From an uncultured Lachnospiraceae bacterium (GTDB taxonomy: Bacteria; Bacillota; Clostridia; Lachnospirales; Lachnospiraceae): DNA of 64,000 nucleotides. This document shows, piece after piece, positions 61,631-64,000 of the stretch. Under the pieces are notes generated by a model that saw only the letters and a list, made by a program, of their open reading frames with translations, had not been told where the DNA came from and searched no databases. The DNA is taken from contig CAJULG010000010.1 in NCBI GenBank assembly GCA_910587045.1, forward strand, positions 1-64,000, given 5' to 3'. The first letter of the stretch is position 1; each line of letters begins with the position of its first letter. The translations under genes were made by a program, and so were the position numbers.

Positions 61631-62959
61631 ATGAAGCTATTAATAAAGAATGGCAGGGTGATCAATCCGGCAACGCAGCAGGATGAAATACAGGATGTAT
61701 TAATTGAAGACAGAAGGATTCTTCAGGTCGGGACAGCCGGCAGCTTGAAAGCAGAGCAGAAGTATGCGGATACCGATCCGCAGGCAGAAATGAAGGTCGT
61801 GGATGCCACAGGCTGTTTTGTCATGCCGGGCTTTGTTGACCTGCATGTTCACTTTCGGGATCCGGGTCTTACTTATAAGGAGGATATCGAAACCGGGGCA
61901 AAGGCTGCAGCCAGAGGCGGTGTTACAACGGTATGTGCCATGCCCAATACGAAGCCCGTGGTCGATTCTGTGGAAACGCTTAATTATGTTCAGAAGAAGG
62001 CAAAGGATAAGGCAGTGATTCATGTCGAACAGCTATCTGCTGTTACGATAGGACAGGAGGGTACCCGGCTGGTTGATATGAAGGGAATGGCAGACAAGGG
62101 TGCGATCGCTTTTTCTGAAGACGGGAAGAGTGTGATGGACAGCGCACTCTATGCAGAAGCCATGAAGCAGGCGGCAGAGCTTGGGGCAGTGATCATGGCA
62201 CACTGCGAGGATAAGGCGCTGGTACGGGGCGGTGTGCTGAATGAAGGCGTTGCTTCCGAACGGTTTGGCGTGCCGGGAATTACCAACTCGGTTGAGGATA
62301 TCATTACTGCAAGGGATATTTTTCTGGCAAAGGATCATGGTACAACGCTGCACCTGTGCCATTGCTCGACTGCCGGCAGCGTGGAACTGGTCCGTATGGC
62401 AAAGCGGATGGGGATATCTGTGACCGCAGAGGTCTGTCCGCATCATTTTACCTTAACGGATGCAGATATTGAGAAAGAGGATGCAAATTATAAGATGAAT
62501 CCTCCATTGCGGAGTGAGACGGACGTACAGGCCCTGATCCGGGGACTGCAGGATGGCACCATGGAGGTAATATCGACGGATCATGCACCACATAGCAGGG
62601 AAGAGAAGGCAAAGGGCTTTTTAGAGGCCCCCTTCGGTATTGTAGGACTGGAAACCAGCGCATCCCTTACCTATACGGCACTGGTGGCAACCGGACTTCT
62701 TTCCCCGATGCAGATGGCAGAAAAGATGAGCTGGAATCCGGCAAAGGTGATCGGGATCCAGGAGGAACGGGGAAGTATAGAAGTCGGAAAACTGGCAGAT
62801 ATTGTGATATTTGATCCCGATACAGAATATGTGGTGGACACAGAGAAATTTGCCTCCAGGGGAAAGAATACTCCGTACGAGGGGAAGCAGTTAAAGGGAC
62901 AGGTCATTATGACCATATGTGAAGGCCGGATCGTATATCAGGATGGCGGGAATCTGTAA
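61631..62959 (+). CDS. pyrC: Dihydroorotase
   Basis: A 442-residue amidohydrolase that closes carbamoyl-aspartate to dihydroorotate in pyrimidine synthesis. Metal ligands are DLHVHFRDPG (His-x-His), HCEDKAL, HLCHCST and STDHAPHS. The form is that of the type I (longer) dihydroorotases. No other pyr genes are near. A terminator follows. Confidence 0.94.
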   Translation: MKLLIKNGRVINPATQQDEIQDVLIEDRRILQVGTAGSLKAEQKYADTDPQAEMKVVDATGCFVMPGFVDLHVHFRDPGLTYKEDIETGAKAAARGGVTTVCAMPNTKPVVDSVETLNYVQKKAKDKAVIHVEQLSAVTIGQEGTRLVDMKGMADKGAIAFSEDGKSVMDSALYAEAMKQAAELGAVIMAHCEDKALVRGGVLNEGVASERFGVPGITNSVEDIITARDIFLAKDHGTTLHLCHCSTAGSVELVRMAKRMGISVTAEVCPHHFTLTDADIEKEDANYKMNPPLRSETDVQALIRGLQDGTMEVISTDHAPHSREEKAKGFLEAPFGIVGLETSASLTYTALVATGLLSPMQMAEKMSWNPAKVIGIQEERGSIEVGKLADIVIFDPDTEYVVDTEKFASRGKNTPYEGKQLKGQVIMTICEGRIVYQDGGNL

Positions 62960-62987
62960 TGGCATATCCGATTTTAATATGAATTGA

Positions 62988-63027
62988 AATGACAGACAGT
63001 AGTATTGACTGCCTGTCATTTTTTCTA
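62988..63027 (+). terminator. pyrC terminator
   Basis: AATGACAGACAGT pairs with ACTGCCTGTCATT, with one mismatch and a loop of AGTATTG, then TTTTTCT. It ends 29 bases or more after pyrC and 2 bases before the xre promoter. Confidence 0.8.
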
Positions 63028-63028
63028 A

Positions 63029-63057
63029 TTGACAAAGATCCTTGTCAGTGTTATATT
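63029..63057 (+). promoter_or_regulatory. xre promoter
   Basis: TTGACA (63029-63034), 17 bases, TATATT (63052-63057). The first operator palindrome overlaps the -35 and spacer, so binding would block polymerase. Confidence 0.85.
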
Positions 63058-63101
63058 GATTTTGACAAGAATAATTGTCAAAATGAAAAGGAACTTTGTC
63101 A
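63030..63101. promoter_or_regulatory. Three phased operators upstream of xre
   Basis: TGACAA-N6-TTGTCA occurs at 63030-63047 and 63063-63080, and TGAAAA-N6-TTGTCA (one mismatch) at 63084-63101. Starts are 33 and 21 bases apart, near three and two helical turns. The sites cover the promoter and leader, pointing to cooperative self-repression by the XRE protein encoded next. Confidence 0.75.
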
Positions 63102-63121
63102 GAATGAGGGGACAAGGAAGG

Positions 63122-63325
63122 ATGCCATTACGAAATCACTTAAAAGAATATCGGGCAAGGCTTGGCGTCAATCAGCAGGAAATGGGACTGCTGGCAGGTA
63201 CCTCCAGACAGACCATCAGTCAGATTGAACGAGGAGATTATTCTCCATCTGTGACATTAGCACTGAAGATTGCCAGGGTATGTAATGCAACGGTTGAGGA
63301 TATCTTTGAGTATGAGGAGGATTAG
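63122..63325 (+). CDS. XRE-family helix-turn-helix regulator
   Basis: A 67-residue single-domain regulator with a Cro/C1-type HTH: RLGVNQQEMGLLAGTSRQ and TISQIERGDYSPSVTLAL. It has no ligand-binding part. GAGGGGACAAGG precedes the ATG. It is 3 bases upstream of a DUF3169 membrane protein gene, as is common for this pair, and three palindromes cover its promoter. Autoregulation is likely. Confidence 0.9.
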   Translation: MPLRNHLKEYRARLGVNQQEMGLLAGTSRQTISQIERGDYSPSVTLALKIARVCNATVEDIFEYEED

Positions 63326-63328
63326 GGG

Positions 63329-64000
63329 ATGATGCATGAGGAGCAGGCATTACAGGAGCAGAATACGAATACAGGACAGAAACAAAATGACAGAAAAATC
63401 TATCTACGATTTATTCTGCTTCTGCTGCTTAGTGTAATAGGAGGTTTCCTGCTGGGCAGAGGTACCCGCATTCTGCAGGATCTGGCAGGGACAGATATTG
63501 CTGTTGTCTTAGACAGGATCCGTCTTGCCATGACCTATATTCTTCCGGTTTTGTATCTATTGCTTCATTTGACAGTGGCGATCGTCAGCTTTACAATCTA
63601 CAGGAAGGCGAAAAAGCGTGCGGCATTCTGGGACGGTGAGGATGATGAATACATTGAATCGGTAGAAGCTATGCTGGATATTCCAATGGTGATGGGGAAT
63701 GTTATGCTGATATTGAACTGTCTCTTGTATACAGTCCTGATATATCAGACCGGGTATACAGATATCAGTCAGATGCACCAGTCTGTTCTGGCTCTATCCG
63801 GAACCGTTTTACTGCTGGCAGGCTTTGCATATGAGATATTTGTTCAGAAGCTGGTGGTAGATTTATTAAAGCAGTTGAATCCGGAGAAGCGGGGAAATGT
63901 ATTTGAGTTAGATTTTATGAAAACCTGGGTTGCCAGCTGCGATGAGGCCCAGAAATTAAATCAGTATGAAGCAACCTATCATTCCTTTCGTGCGACCAAT
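63329..64000 (+). CDS. DUF3169-like membrane protein (partial)
   Basis: The frame is open from ATG 63329 (GGAGG 8 bases upstream) to the window end, 224 codons so far. It has four hydrophobic helices (about 28-48, 65-87, 120-142, 155-175) with a basic cytosolic loop KAKKRAAFWDGEDDEY between the second and third. DUF3169 proteins typically follow small XRE regulators. Their function is not established. The 3' end is outside the window. Confidence 0.75.
   Translation, partial: MMHEEQALQEQNTNTGQKQNDRKIYLRFILLLLLSVIGGFLLGRGTRILQDLAGTDIAVVLDRIRLAMTYILPVLYLLLHLTVAIVSFTIYRKAKKRAAFWDGEDDEYIESVEAMLDIPMVMGNVMLILNCLLYTVLIYQTGYTDISQMHQSVLALSGTVLLLAGFAYEIFVQKLVVDLLKQLNPEKRGNVFELDFMKTWVASCDEAQKLNQYEATYHSFRATN

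Overview
The window reads as a Gram-positive Clostridia chromosome, most likely Lachnospiraceae. The grounds are strong AGGAGG-type ribosome binding sites, some TTG/GTG starts, a FabK-type fatty-acid operon with a FabT-like MarR regulator, a BceRS-BceAB module, DegV, YkgJ and YhfC proteins, a CIRCE operator, and Csp-type subtilase sequence. This placement comes from family recognition; no database search was possible.

Layout. 1-1300: intrinsic terminator, tRNA-Trp, degV. 1350-1662: a structured two-module repeat locus. 1740-8615: a TPR/DUF4037/DUF4125 protein, a YkgJ protein, an orphan chemoreceptor on the minus strand, and htpG under a perfect CIRCE. 8689-15069: a small minus-strand protein, then the moxR-DUF58-transglutaminase operon and an M18 aminopeptidase. 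15141-17314 (minus): small proteins and an SsuBC-like ABC pair. 17540-18781: htrA. 18924-35031: a Csp-like subtilase gene split by a 14.36-kb block. 35098-35396: a second locus of the same repeat family. 35497-41816: small protein, hemerythrin, FNT channel, metallohydrolase, a second fabF, and an acyl-CoA synthetase. 42178-50474: acpP-accD-accA-fabK-fabD-fabG-fabF-fabZ-fabT plus fabH. 50492-55254: bceRS-bceAB-like genes. 55359-64000: serS, an EAL protein, YhfC, tRNA-Gly, mgtE, a MIF-like protein, pyrC, and an XRE regulator with a DUF3169 protein that runs off the window.

The most striking region is 18924-35031. The N-terminal subtilase fragment ends right after its catalytic Asp-Ser-Gly codons, and the remainder (His and Ser motifs) resumes at 33673. 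Removing 19314-33672, with one GGG codon retained, restores a single frame of about 581 codons with D, H and S in order. The inserted block carries its own promoter near the left edge and a terminator at the right edge. It encodes a full chemosensory pathway without flagellar genes: Hpt, PAS kinase, CheR, CheB, CheY, CheA, CheW and MCP, with three receiver/HD-GYP proteins and a repeat-bearing DUF342/FapA protein. The three HD-GYP proteins have complementary defects: the first is intact, the second has lost HD-domain metal ligands, and the third has Asn at the phosphorylation site. The block looks like a cytosolic signalling island that connects chemoreceptor input to c-di-GMP turnover. No recombinase is visible in it.

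Other points of interest are the shared 92-bp/77-bp repeat family at two loci, a phased triple operator upstream of the XRE gene, paired TGGT-N7-ACCA palindromes upstream of the acyl-CoA synthetase gene, and an HtpG with an acidic linker.
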